Shown: in pieces, positions 34,428 through 42,016 of the stretch
Layout of the letters: the number at the start of each line of letters is the position of its first letter
Numbering within the stretch: the stretch's first letter is position 1
Source of the DNA: Acidimicrobiales bacterium
Lineage (GTDB): Bacteria; Actinomycetota; Acidimicrobiia; Acidimicrobiales; Acidimicrobilacustridaceae
Direction of reading: 5' to 3'
Assembly (NCBI GenBank): GCA_025455885.1
Contig: JALOLR010000003.1
Coordinates: forward strand, 186,001-250,000
DNA length: 64,000 nucleotides
Translations under genes and position numbers: made by a program
Notes under the pieces: model-generated
What the model saw: the letters and a program-made list of their open reading frames with translations, nothing else
What the model was told of the DNA's origin: nothing
Databases searched by the model: none

Positions 34428-34488
34428 CGGCGGAGCCTACGGGGTCGATCCGGCCCGTCTCCGGTGACCCGAGGAGGGGCGGGCAGGA

Positions 34489-34528
34489 TGGCGCCAGATC
34501 GCATGTAGTGGCGCCAGAACGGCGGTAG
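34489..34528 (+). repeat. Two back-to-back 20-bp direct repeats at the antitoxin promoter
   Basis: Two 20-bp units (34489-34508 and 34509-34528) match at 16 of 20 positions; each starts TGGCGCCAGA and ends GTAG, and each contains the palindrome GGCGCC. They end in the -10 box of the antitoxin gene, so they are the likely binding sites of the antitoxin or toxin-antitoxin complex. Confidence 0.65.
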
Positions 34529-34531
34529 TGT
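34526..34531 (+). promoter_or_regulatory. Leaderless promoter (TAGTGT) of the vapBC-type pair
   Basis: TAGTGT lies six bases before the antitoxin ATG, and its first three bases are the end of the second direct repeat. No ribosome site is present. Confidence 0.5.
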
Positions 34532-34537
34532 CGACGG

Positions 34538-34768
34538 ATGGCGACCATCCAGGTGAAGCACGTGCCCGAAGAGGTGCACGCCGAGTTGCGTCGGCGCGCC
34601 GCACAGGCCGGCATGTCGCTGCAGGAGTACCTGCTGGCCCGCCTCGAAGCCGATGCGAGGACGCCGACGCTCGACGAGGTGCTCGACCGAGCCGGCGGTC
34701 GCGCCGGCGGGAAGGCCCCGCTCACCTCCGCGGTGTCGGCCGTGCGTGCTGACCGCGACGCACGGTGA
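34538..34768 (+). CDS. Antitoxin, FitA/VapB-like ribbon-helix-helix protein
   Basis: A 76-residue protein. The N terminus ATIQVKHVPEEVHAELRRRAAQAGMSLQEYLLARLEADA is a FitA-type ribbon-helix-helix DNA-binding domain; the C-terminal half is the flexible toxin-binding tail. ATGG start near a leaderless promoter; the stop overlaps the toxin's GTG (GTGA). As in known pairs it should bind its own promoter repeats and neutralise the toxin. Confidence 0.88.
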   Translation: MATIQVKHVPEEVHAELRRRAAQAGMSLQEYLLARLEADARTPTLDEVLDRAGGRAGGKAPLTSAVSAVRADRDAR

Positions 34769-35154
34769 TCGTCGTCGACGCCAGCGTCATCGTGACCGGG
34801 CTCGCCGACGACGGGCCCGACGGGGACCTCGTGCGCAGCCGGCTCCGAGGAGAACAGCTGGTCGCTCCCCATCTGATCGACCTCGAGGTGGTCTCCGCCT
34901 GGCGGCGTCTCGTCGCCGCCGGCCACATCGACGAACGAAGGGCAACCCTCGCGATGGAGGACCTCCGGTCGTTGCGACTCGAGCGCTCGCCGCACGGGCC
35001 GCTCCTGGATCGCTGTTGGGAGCTGCGCCACAGCCTCACCACCTACGACGCGGCCTATGTCGCCCTCGCCGAGCTCACCGAGCTCGATCTGGTCACCGGG
35101 GATCGCCGCCTCGCCGGCACCCCCGGTCTTCGTTGCGCCGTCGAGGTGCTCTGA
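34765..35154 (+). CDS. vapC: Toxin, VapC-like PIN-domain ribonuclease
   Basis: A 129-residue PIN-domain protein with the acidic metal site intact: Asp5 (VVDASV), Glu41 (IDLEVVSAW), Asp95 (TTYDAAYVALAE) and Asp113 (LVTGDRRLA). VapC toxins cleave tRNA or rRNA when free of antitoxin. GTG start overlapping the antitoxin gene. The pair sits beside a triple tandem repeat, a common sort of location for horizontally acquired modules, though base composition is like the surroundings. Confidence 0.88.
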   Translation: MIVVDASVIVTGLADDGPDGDLVRSRLRGEQLVAPHLIDLEVVSAWRRLVAAGHIDERRATLAMEDLRSLRLERSPHGPLLDRCWELRHSLTTYDAAYVALAELTELDLVTGDRRLAGTPGLRCAVEVL

Positions 35155-35162
35155 GCGCGGGG

Positions 35163-35424
35163 CGACGCTCAGGGGCGGGCGGCGAGGGGAAGCGCCGGCG
35201 ACCGAGCCGCACCGTGTCCCGACGAGGCGTCAGCCGAGGGGGTGGTGGGTGGGTCGACGCTCAGGGGCGGGCGGCGAGGGGAAGCGCCGGCGACCGAGGC
35301 GCATCGCGTCCCGACGAGGCGTCAGCCGAGGGGGTGGTGTGGGTGGGTCGACGCTCAGGGGCGGGCGGCGAGGGGAAGCGCCAGCGACCGAGGCGCATCG
35401 CGTCCCGACGAGGCGTCAGCCGAG
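35163..35424. repeat. Three tandem copies of a ~92-94-bp repeat
   Basis: Copies begin at 35163, 35255 and 35349, each opening CGACGCTCAGGGGCGGGC and closing GGCGTCAGCCGAG. Copies 1 and 2 are 92 and 94 bp; copy 3 ends after ~76 bp. Differences between copies are few. Units have internal complementary segments (GCGCC with GGCGC; GACGC with GCGTC), so each could fold as RNA. They fill the space between the convergent toxin and SDR genes. There are no spacers, so this is not CRISPR. Confidence 0.9.
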
Positions 35425-35437
35425 GAGGGCGCCATCA

Positions 35438-36199
35438 TCAGAGCCCGAGGAAGCTGCCGCCGTCGCAGACGATGGTCTGGCCGGACACGTAGGCGGCGTC
35501 GTCGCTGCACAGGAACACGGCGACGCCGCCGATGTCGGCCTCCGGATCCCCGATGCGGCCGAGGGGGGTGCGGGCCTCGATGGAGCCCTTCAGCGTGGGG
35601 ACCTGTTCGAAGATGTCGGTGAGGGCGGGGGTCTCGGCCACCGGGGCGATGCAGTTGACGGTGATGCCGTCGGGGCCCCACTCCCGGGCCAGGCTCTTGG
35701 CGAGCGCCCGCTGGGCACCCTTGACCGGGGCGTAGAGGGGCAGGTTGGCGCTGCCCTCGATGCCGGCCGGCGACGTGAGCATCACGTAGCGACCGTGGGG
35801 GCTGGCGGCCAGGTGCGGGTGGGCGGCGCGGGCACACCAGAAGCTGGCCCACGCGGTGGTGTAGGAGAGCTGGAACCACACGTCGTCGGGGGTCGACTCG
35901 AGGCGGGTCGCCACGCCGCCCGAGAACGCGTTGTGCACCACCACGTCGAGATGGCCGAACCGCCCCACCGTCTCGTCGACGCAGGCGCCGATCGACACGG
36001 GGTCGGTGACGTCGGTGACGACGCACGTGGCGTCGCCCCCGAGCGCCCGGATGGCCTCGGCGACTGGCTCGCCCGTGGCGGCGCGACGGGCGGCGACCAC
36101 GACGGTCGCCCCCTCGGCGGCGAGGCGACGGGCGATCCCCTCGCCGACGCCCTGCCCGGCGCCCGTGACGATCGCGACCCGATCGCGGAGGCGGCTCAC
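35438..36199 (-). CDS. SDR family oxidoreductase, catalytic partner of an SDR pair
   Basis: A 253-residue classical SDR: TGAGQGVGEGIARRLA, VHNAFSGG for NNAG, Ser in VMLTSPAGIEG and YAPVK, so the Ser-Tyr-Lys set is complete. VVVAARRAAT suggests NADP. C terminus SGQTIVCDGGSFLGL. Its GTG start overlaps the stop of a degenerate SDR gene immediately upstream (GTGA), suggesting equal, coupled synthesis and possibly a heteromeric enzyme. Substrate unknown. Confidence 0.87.
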   Translation of the reverse strand: MSRLRDRVAIVTGAGQGVGEGIARRLAAEGATVVVAARRAATGEPVAEAIRALGGDATCVVTDVTDPVSIGACVDETVGRFGHLDVVVHNAFSGGVATRLESTPDDVWFQLSYTTAWASFWCARAAHPHLAASPHGRYVMLTSPAGIEGSANLPLYAPVKGAQRALAKSLAREWGPDGITVNCIAPVAETPALTDIFEQVPTLKGSIEARTPLGRIGDPEADIGGVAVFLCSDDAAYVSGQTIVCDGGSFLGL

Positions 36200-36825
36200 A
36201 TCCACAGCCCTCCGTCGACGACCAGCGTCTGCCCGCCCAGGGCTGCAGCGGCGGGGCTGCACAGGAAGGCCAGCACCTCGCCGGGATCGGCGTCGGGCCG
36301 CGCCGGAGCGGCGATCGACACCGGGCCGGCAGCCTCGGGATCGGCGAGCACGCCCGCGGGCCCGACGGCGAGCACGTTGGCGGTGATCCCCTCCGGTCCC
36401 CACTGGCGGGCGGCGGACTTCGCGAGCAGGCGCACGCCCTCGGCGGCCATCGCCCAGTGGGCGTAACCGGCGCCGCCGGCGAGGGCGATCGTCGGCACCA
36501 CCATCACGAGGCGGCCTCCTGCGGCCCCGAAGCGCTCCCGGGCCCGTGTGCACATGTCCACGGCGTCGTCGAGCGTGGTCTGCCAGGCGGCCCCGAACCC
36601 GTCGTCGTCGAGGTCCGCGAACGGTCGGGGGACGACCACGGCCGGATCCCAGGTCGCGAACACCGCGGCGCCGAGCGGTCCGTCGCCCCGGAGGTCGTCG
36701 GTGACCGTGCAGCCTGTCGCGGTCAAGGCGGAGCGCAGCCGGCCGGCGAGCGGCCCGCCGCCGAGCACGGCGACCGCGAGCGGGGTGCCGGTCGTCGGTG
36801 GGTCGTCGCTCGCGATCGTGGTCAT
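36196..36825 (-). CDS. Degenerate SDR-fold protein, probable non-catalytic subunit
   Basis: A 209-residue SDR-fold protein that has lost the usual catalytic residues. The dinucleotide motif is reduced to VLGGGPLAGRL; in the active-site helix GYAHWAMAAEGVRLLAKSAARQWGPEGITANV, Trp124 and Ala128 stand where Tyr and Lys belong, and the Ser strand reads VMVVPTIAL. The C terminus LGGQTLVVDGGLWM is still SDR-like, so the fold is kept. It overlaps the catalytic SDR gene. A pseudo-subunit role like that of BbsC in the BbsCD dehydrogenase is inference. ATG at 36825 preferred to TTG at 36840. Confidence 0.8.
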   Translation of the reverse strand: MTTIASDDPPTTGTPLAVAVLGGGPLAGRLRSALTATGCTVTDDLRGDGPLGAAVFATWDPAVVVPRPFADLDDDGFGAAWQTTLDDAVDMCTRARERFGAAGGRLVMVVPTIALAGGAGYAHWAMAAEGVRLLAKSAARQWGPEGITANVLAVGPAGVLADPEAAGPVSIAAPARPDADPGEVLAFLCSPAAAALGGQTLVVDGGLWM

Positions 36826-36879
36826 CGGCCGGTCAGTCAACCACGTCGCCGGGCGGACCGGGCCCGGGTCGAGGGCGGC

Positions 36880-37896
36880 TCAGCGTCGGCTCGGGTGGGC
36901 CAGGAGGAAGGCGACGATCTCGGTGCTGGCGTCGTAGCCCGCGTATGGCTGACCGACGACGGCGTCGGCTGCGGTGCCAGGTTCGCTCCCCGGCCATGCG
37001 TGACCCGCCCCCTCGAGCATCACGAGCTCCACCGTGGTCTCGTCGAGGCACGGCGCCCATCGTGTGGTCGTGATCTCCGGGTTCGTCGCTGACGCCGTCA
37101 CGGTCGGGTCGACCGCGCACCCGCTCTGGGCGGCGAGACGGACGAGCCCCTCCATGGCCGGGGTGTGGTCGATCCCGAAGGGGCTCTCGGGGCCCACCCC
37201 GCCCTCGAACGGGAGGTTCCGGTCCGCGGCCCCGTGGATGTGCAGCAGCGAGACGGGCTCCACCGGCCGGCAGTCCTCGACCGAGAGGGTGCCGGCGAAG
37301 ACGGCCACCGCTGCGACGCGATCGGCGGCCTCGCAGGCCAGGCGATAGGACATGATCGCCCCGTTGGAGTGACCGGTGGCGTACACGCGGTCGGGATCCA
37401 CGGGGTAGGTGCGCTCCACCTCGTCGATCACCTGCTCGATGAACGCGACGTCGTCGACGTCGGCCCGGGCGGCGGGTCCACAGCAGGTGCCCCCGTTCCA
37501 ACTGCGCGTCGCCGGTCCGAACGTCACATCGGGATCGATGCCGAATCCCTCGGGGTAGACGACGATGACGCCGTTGGCCTCGGCCACGGCGTCGAAGCCG
37601 CTGCTCCTCTGGAACTGCCCAGCGTGACCCGTTCCCCCGTGGAGGGCGACGAGCAGCGGTGCCGGCTCCCCGGGCACCAGGCTGGCGGGCACGTAGGTGA
37701 GATAGCCCCGCGTGCGGCCGTCGGGCGTCGAGACGGTGTCGGTCCTGGTCTCCCCGGTGGGATCCACCGCGGCCCGCACCGCCGGCTCCGTCGTTCCGGT
37801 CGATTCGGCCCCGTCGCGGTCTGCGGTGTCCGCCGTGCACGAGGCCAGGACCATCACGGCGAGCACGACGATGACGGCGGTGCGGCGTGTGACCAC
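36880..37896 (-). CDS. Esterase lipoprotein, PHB-depolymerase/feruloyl-esterase-like (LpqC type)
   Basis: A 338-residue exported lipoprotein. TRRTAVIVVLAVMVLASC is a lipoprotein signal with lipobox LASC (Cys20). The catalytic domain shows LLVALHGGTGHAGQF (oxyanion hole), GHSNGAIMSY (nucleophile Ser177), HIHGAADRNLPFEGG and GAGHAWPG (His). Family members cleave polyhydroxybutyrate, feruloyl or acetyl esters at the cell surface. The start is a GTG with AGGAGA upstream. It is divergent from an acyl-CoA dehydrogenase pair with ~125 bp between. Confidence 0.85.
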   Translation of the reverse strand: MVTRRTAVIVVLAVMVLASCTADTADRDGAESTGTTEPAVRAAVDPTGETRTDTVSTPDGRTRGYLTYVPASLVPGEPAPLLVALHGGTGHAGQFQRSSGFDAVAEANGVIVVYPEGFGIDPDVTFGPATRSWNGGTCCGPAARADVDDVAFIEQVIDEVERTYPVDPDRVYATGHSNGAIMSYRLACEAADRVAAVAVFAGTLSVEDCRPVEPVSLLHIHGAADRNLPFEGGVGPESPFGIDHTPAMEGLVRLAAQSGCAVDPTVTASATNPEITTTRWAPCLDETTVELVMLEGAGHAWPGSEPGTAADAVVGQPYAGYDASTEIVAFLLAHPSRR

Positions 37897-37985
37897 CGAG
37901 CAAGTCTCCTGGCTCACCCTGACGGTCGCCTGAACCGGCCCGACCCGGCCGGTCGGATGCCGGGCGCGGGATCGTCCCCCGGATG

Positions 37986-38001
37986 TGTGACCGTGTTCAC
38001 C
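37986..38001. promoter_or_regulatory. CRP-like site TGTGA-N6-TCACC
   Basis: TGTGACCGTGTTCACC differs from the CRP consensus TGTGA-N6-TCACA at one base. It lies just upstream of the -10 candidate TACTGT (38008-38013), which ends eight bases before the ATG of the acyl-CoA dehydrogenase. Bound protein would overlap the promoter and so may repress. A Crp/Fnr gene lies at 55045. Confidence 0.45.
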
Positions 38002-38021
38002 TTTGGCTACTGTCTCGCCCC

Positions 38022-39197
38022 ATGGAGATCGGGTACACACCGGAACAGGAAGCCTTCCGCGGCGAGCTGCGGGCCTACTACGACCAGCTGCTCGACGACG
38101 AGACGGTCGAGGAGCTCTCCCACAGCCACGGCATCGGGGACGCCACCAAGCGAGTGTGGAAGCAGATGTGCGCGGACGGTTGGGCGGGCGTCGGGTGGCC
38201 GAAGGAGTGGGGTGGTCAGGGGCGCAAGGCCATCGACCAGTTCGTCTTCTTCGACGAGTCGATGCGGGCCGGGGCTCCGGTGCCGATGCTCACGATCAAC
38301 ACGGTCGGCCCGACGATCATGAACTACGGCACCGACTGGCAGAAGGAGTTCTTCGTCCCGAAGATCCTCGCCGGCGACATCCACTTCTGCATCGGGTACT
38401 CCGAGCCCCAGGCCGGCACCGACCTCGCTGCGCTGCAGACCCGGGCGGTGCGTGACGGCGACGAGTACGTCATCAACGGCCAGAAGATGTGGACCTCCCT
38501 CGCCGGTGGGGCCGACTACTGCTGGTTGGCGGTCCGCACCGATCCCGAGGCCAAGAAGCACAAGGGCATCTCGGTGATCATCGTTCCGATGGACACGCCC
38601 GGCATCACCATCCAGCCCCTCACCCTCATGGGCGAGCACGACATCAACGCCACGTTCTTCGACGACGTGCGGGTGCCGGCCAAGTACCTGGTCGGCGAGG
38701 AGAACGGCGGTTGGGGGCTCATCACCAACCAGCTGAACCACGAGCGGGTCACCCTGTGCTCGAGCGGCATGCCCGAGGGCATCCTGAACGACGTGCGCAA
38801 GTGGGCCCAGGAGACGACCCTGCCCGACGGGCGCCGGGTGATCGACCAGGAGTGGGTGCAGCTCAACCTGGCTCGCGTCCACGCCCGACTCGAGTACCTC
38901 CGCCTCGCCAACTGGAAGGTGGCGTGGTCGGCCGAGGAGCACGCCCTGCACCCGGCCGACGCCTCGAGCGTCAAGGTGTTCGGCACCGAGTTCTACCTCG
39001 AGGCCTACCGGCTCCTGATGGAGGTCCTCGGGCCGCGCAGCTACCTGAAGGCCGATGCCCCGGAGTCGATCCTGCGCAGTCGCCTGGAGGGCGGCATCCG
39101 GGGATCGATCATCCTCACCTTCGGCGGTGGCACCAACGAGTTGCAGCGCGACCTCATCGCCATGTTCGGCCTCGGCTTCCCGCGCTCGGCGCGCTGA
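38022..39197 (+). CDS. Acyl-CoA dehydrogenase, FadE26/ChsE4-like subunit
   Basis: A 391-residue acyl-CoA dehydrogenase with FCIGYSEPQAGTDLAALQTRAV, INGQKMWTSLAGGADYCWLAVRT, NQLNHERVTL and FGGGTNELQRDLIAMFGLGFPR. The GWPKEWGGQGRK block and length resemble the larger subunit of actinobacterial heterotetrameric dehydrogenases of steroid side-chain degradation (FadE26/27 type). Probably leaderless: TACTGT ends eight bases before the ATG. The partner gene follows 39 bp later. Steroid specificity is inference. Confidence 0.9.
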   Translation: MEIGYTPEQEAFRGELRAYYDQLLDDETVEELSHSHGIGDATKRVWKQMCADGWAGVGWPKEWGGQGRKAIDQFVFFDESMRAGAPVPMLTINTVGPTIMNYGTDWQKEFFVPKILAGDIHFCIGYSEPQAGTDLAALQTRAVRDGDEYVINGQKMWTSLAGGADYCWLAVRTDPEAKKHKGISVIIVPMDTPGITIQPLTLMGEHDINATFFDDVRVPAKYLVGEENGGWGLITNQLNHERVTLCSSGMPEGILNDVRKWAQETTLPDGRRVIDQEWVQLNLARVHARLEYLRLANWKVAWSAEEHALHPADASSVKVFGTEFYLEAYRLLMEVLGPRSYLKADAPESILRSRLEGGIRGSIILTFGGGTNELQRDLIAMFGLGFPRSAR

Positions 39198-39236
39198 GCC
39201 GTCCAACCATCCACGAACGCACGGACGAAAGCACCC

Positions 39237-40298
39237 ATGGACTTCTCCTTCACCTCCGATCAGGACGAGCTGCGCGGCCTCACCAACCGGCTCCTCAGCG
39301 ACAAGGCCGGTCCCGAGCACCTCACCGCCGTCCGTGAGAGCGACACCGGTGTCGACCTGGCGCTGTGGCGCGAGATGGCCGAGCTGGGCCTGGTGGGCAT
39401 CGGCCTGCCCGAGTCGGTCGGCGGCGGCGGCCTCGGCTTCACCGAGGCGGCCATCGTGCTCGAGGAGGTCGGCCGGTTCGTGGCCCCGGTTCCGGCGCTG
39501 CCCGTCATGGCCATGGTCGGCCCGCTCCTCGCCGAGCACGGCACCGCCGAGCAGTGGGCGGGTCTCGCCTCCGGCGAGCGCGTCGTCACCGTGGCCCTCC
39601 ACGAGATGGTCGGCGACGTCATGGAGCCTGCGCTGACCGCCGACGGCGGACGCCTCACTGGGGTCAAGGTGTGCGCACCCTTCGGTCACGTCGCCGACGC
39701 CTTCGTGGTGTCGGCCGCCGACGGCCTCTACTACGTGCCCGCCGACGCCGACGGCGTGACCGTCACCCGCCAGGACACCGTCGACGACATCCCCGACGCC
39801 ATGGTCGAGCTCGCCGGTGCGCCCGGCCAGAAGCTCACCGGGCCCGAGGGCCTCCGGTCCCTCGTCGAGCGGGGGCTCGCCGGCCAGTGCGTGATGATGG
39901 CCGGGATCACGGCGCAGGCCATCGAGCTGACCTCCGCCTACGTGAAGGAGCGGGTCCAGTTCGACCGGGTGATCGCCACGTTCCAGGCCGTCGCCCAGCG
40001 GGCCGCCGACGCCCGGATCGACAGCGAGGCCATCTGGCTCACGGCCTGGCAGGCCGTGGCGCTCATCGACGAGGGCGAGCCGGCCGCCGAGCAGGTCGCC
40101 TCCGCCAAGTACTGGGCGGCCGAGGGCGGGCAGCGCGTCGTGCACGCCGCGGTGCACCTCCACGGCGGCGTGGGTGTCGACCGCGACTACCCGCTGCACC
40201 GCTACTACCTCTGGACCAAGTACCACGAGCTCTTCCTCGGCGGCACGACTCCCAGCCTGCTCAGGCTCGGCCGGTTGCTCGCCGACACGCCGGTCTAG
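39237..40298 (+). CDS. Acyl-CoA dehydrogenase, FadE27/ChsE5-like partner subunit
   Basis: A 353-residue acyl-CoA dehydrogenase relative: MAELGLVGIGLPESVGGGGLGFTEAAIVLEEVGRFVAPVPALP, VKERVQFDRVIATFQAVAQRAADA and HLHGGVGVDRDYPLHRYYLWTKYHELFLGGTTPSLLRLG. This is the pattern of the smaller partner in heteromeric dehydrogenases. The organisation (large gene, then small) is the reverse of the pair at 13152-15383. Two hairpins follow, marking the operon end. Confidence 0.9.
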   Translation: MDFSFTSDQDELRGLTNRLLSDKAGPEHLTAVRESDTGVDLALWREMAELGLVGIGLPESVGGGGLGFTEAAIVLEEVGRFVAPVPALPVMAMVGPLLAEHGTAEQWAGLASGERVVTVALHEMVGDVMEPALTADGGRLTGVKVCAPFGHVADAFVVSAADGLYYVPADADGVTVTRQDTVDDIPDAMVELAGAPGQKLTGPEGLRSLVERGLAGQCVMMAGITAQAIELTSAYVKERVQFDRVIATFQAVAQRAADARIDSEAIWLTAWQAVALIDEGEPAAEQVASAKYWAAEGGQRVVHAAVHLHGGVGVDRDYPLHRYYLWTKYHELFLGGTTPSLLRLGRLLADTPV

Positions 40299-40310
40299 CG
40301 CCGGCGCCGG

Positions 40311-40344
40311 CCGGGTCCCACCGTCGGGGGGTGGTGGGACCCGG
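40311..40344 (+). terminator. Hairpin terminator after the acyl-CoA dehydrogenase pair
   Basis: A perfect 12-bp stem (CCGGGTCCCACC / GGTGGGACCCGG) with a 10-base G-rich loop starts 13 bp after the stop codon. Confidence 0.75.
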
Positions 40345-40368
40345 TCCGAGGTCAACGGAGGGGGAATC

Positions 40369-40402
40369 CAGATCGGTCCCGGCCCCGGCCGGGACCGATC
40401 TG
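40369..40402. terminator. Second, bidirectional hairpin terminator
   Basis: A perfect 16-bp inverted repeat (CAGATCGGTCCCGGCC and its complement) with only two bases between the arms lies between convergent genes and can serve both strands. Confidence 0.75.
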
Positions 40403-40423
40403 CGTCCGGGCCCCGTCGACGGA

Positions 40424-41200
40424 TCAGCGCACCAGGTAGACCATGGCCACGACGATGCCGATGGCGACGACGATCCACCGGAACACCGCCGGGTGGAGCC
40501 GACCGGCGAGCCGGCCGCCGAGGTTGCCGCCCACCAGGGCCCCGACGGCCATCACCGCGGCAGCTCCCCACCACACCCGTCCCGAGAAGACGAAGAAGAG
40601 GCTGGCGGTCACGTTCACGACCACCGACATCGCCTGCTTGAGGGCGTTCACGTCGGTGAGGTCGTCGGGGAGGAACACGCCGAGCACGGCGAGGAACACG
40701 ATGCCGAGTCCGGCGCCGAAGTAGCCGCCGTAGATCGACGCGAGGAAGACCATCGCCACGGCCGCGGTCGTCAGGCCGTGATCGGCGACGGACCGGTCCG
40801 CCCCGGATCGGGTCCGGCGGCGTTCGATGACGGAACGAACCCGGTCCTGTCCGGCGAGGAGGGCGCAGGCGAAGAGGATGAGGAAGGGGATGAGCCGCTC
40901 GAGCAGGTCGTCGCCGGTGGCCAGCAGCAGCAGCCCGCCGAGGAGCCCGCCGAAGGCCCCGGCCGGGGCCAGGACCCGCAGCCGGTCCCGCTGGGCGCGC
41001 ACGGAGCCTCGCTGCGCGTAGGCGCCGCCGACGTAGCCGGGGGAGAGCGACACGGTCGACGTGACGTTGGCCGACACGATGGGCAGGCCGACCGCGGTGA
41101 GCGCCGGGAAGGAGATGAGGGTCCCGCCGCCCGCGACCGCGTTGACGAACCCGGCGGCTGCACCGGCGGCGGCGACGAGGAGCAGTTCGATCGGGCTCAC
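40424..41200 (-). CDS. TSUP-family (TauE/SafE-like) membrane permease
   Basis: A 258-residue membrane protein of about eight helices in two related halves: AAGFVNAVAGGGTLISFPALTAVGLP (first signature) and IYGGYFGAGLGIVFLAVLGVFLPDDLTDVNALKQ (second). TSUP proteins move sulfite, sulfoacetate, taurine-derived anions or other small organic anions; many in actinobacteria are uncharacterised. GTG start. Convergent with the acyl-CoA dehydrogenase pair across two terminators and divergent from a pirin gene. Confidence 0.87.
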   Translation of the reverse strand: MSPIELLLVAAAGAAAGFVNAVAGGGTLISFPALTAVGLPIVSANVTSTVSLSPGYVGGAYAQRGSVRAQRDRLRVLAPAGAFGGLLGGLLLLATGDDLLERLIPFLILFACALLAGQDRVRSVIERRRTRSGADRSVADHGLTTAAVAMVFLASIYGGYFGAGLGIVFLAVLGVFLPDDLTDVNALKQAMSVVVNVTASLFFVFSGRVWWGAAAVMAVGALVGGNLGGRLAGRLHPAVFRWIVVAIGIVVAMVYLVR

Positions 41201-41297
41201 GCCTCATCCTCGCCCAGCCGCGTCGACCGTCGGGGCGATGTCGTCCGGGAATGCCCCGATGTTGAGGAGTGTGAACGACACGCGAGGAGACACCGTC

Positions 41298-42008
41298 ATG
41301 GACGCTGCGATCGATGTCCGTCGAGCGGACACCCGGCCCCACACCCGCATCGGGTGGCTCGACAGCCGCCACAGCTTCAGCTTCGGGCGCCACTACGACC
41401 CCACCAACACCGGCCACGGGCTGTTGTTGGTCTCCAACGACGACCGGGTCGCCGCCGGCACCGGGTTCAGCACCCACCCCCACCAGGACATGGAGATCGT
41501 GACGTGGGTGCTGTCGGGCCGGCTCGAGCACAAGGACTCCGAGGGCAATCACGGCGAGCTGTACCCCGGGTTGGCCCAGCGGATGAGCGCCGGGACCGGT
41601 ATCTGGCACTCGGAGATGAACCCGTCGCGGGGCGAGGACGTGCACTTCGTGCAGATGTGGGTGCCGCCCGACACCGAGCGCGTCGACCCGTCCTACGAGC
41701 AACGCGACATCAACTCGGAGCTCGACCGGGGTGGGCTCCAGCCGATCGCCTCGGGGCAGGGTCATGACGCCGCGATCACCATCCGCCAACGAGATGCCGT
41801 CCTCTGGGGCGGCCGGTTGAAGGCGGGGGAGACCGTCGCGGTGCCTGACGCCCGGCACGTCCACCTCTTCGTGGCCCTCGGCGAGGCCGGGCTCGAAGGG
41901 GCCGGGCCCTTGGCCGAGGGGGACGCCGTACGACTCACCGCCGCCGGCTCGCCGTCGCTCACCGCCGGGCCGAGCGGCGCCGAGGTGCTCGTCTGGGCCA
42001 CTGCCTGA
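41298..42008 (+). CDS. Pirin family protein
   Basis: A 236-residue bicupin of the pirin family. RHSFSFGRHYDPTNTGHGLLLVSNDDRV, HPHQDMEIVTWVLSGRLEHKDS and GIWHSEMNPS hold the three His and one Glu of the metal site. Bacterial pirins include quercetinases and redox-linked regulators. The ATG follows GAGGAGA; longer upstream frames are not supported. It lies between a permease and a cation exchanger with no operon partners. Confidence 0.9.
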   Translation: MDAAIDVRRADTRPHTRIGWLDSRHSFSFGRHYDPTNTGHGLLLVSNDDRVAAGTGFSTHPHQDMEIVTWVLSGRLEHKDSEGNHGELYPGLAQRMSAGTGIWHSEMNPSRGEDVHFVQMWVPPDTERVDPSYEQRDINSELDRGGLQPIASGQGHDAAITIRQRDAVLWGGRLKAGETVAVPDARHVHLFVALGEAGLEGAGPLAEGDAVRLTAAGSPSLTAGPSGAEVLVWATA

Positions 42009-42016
42009 GGGCGTGG

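Noticed and set aside
35163-35424. CRISPR array
   Set aside because: Repeat units of 92-94 bp are contiguous with no unique spacers, and no cas genes are present.
34489-35424. Mobile island carrying vapBC
   Set aside because: No integrase, transposase, tRNA or flanking target duplication, and base composition matches the neighbours.
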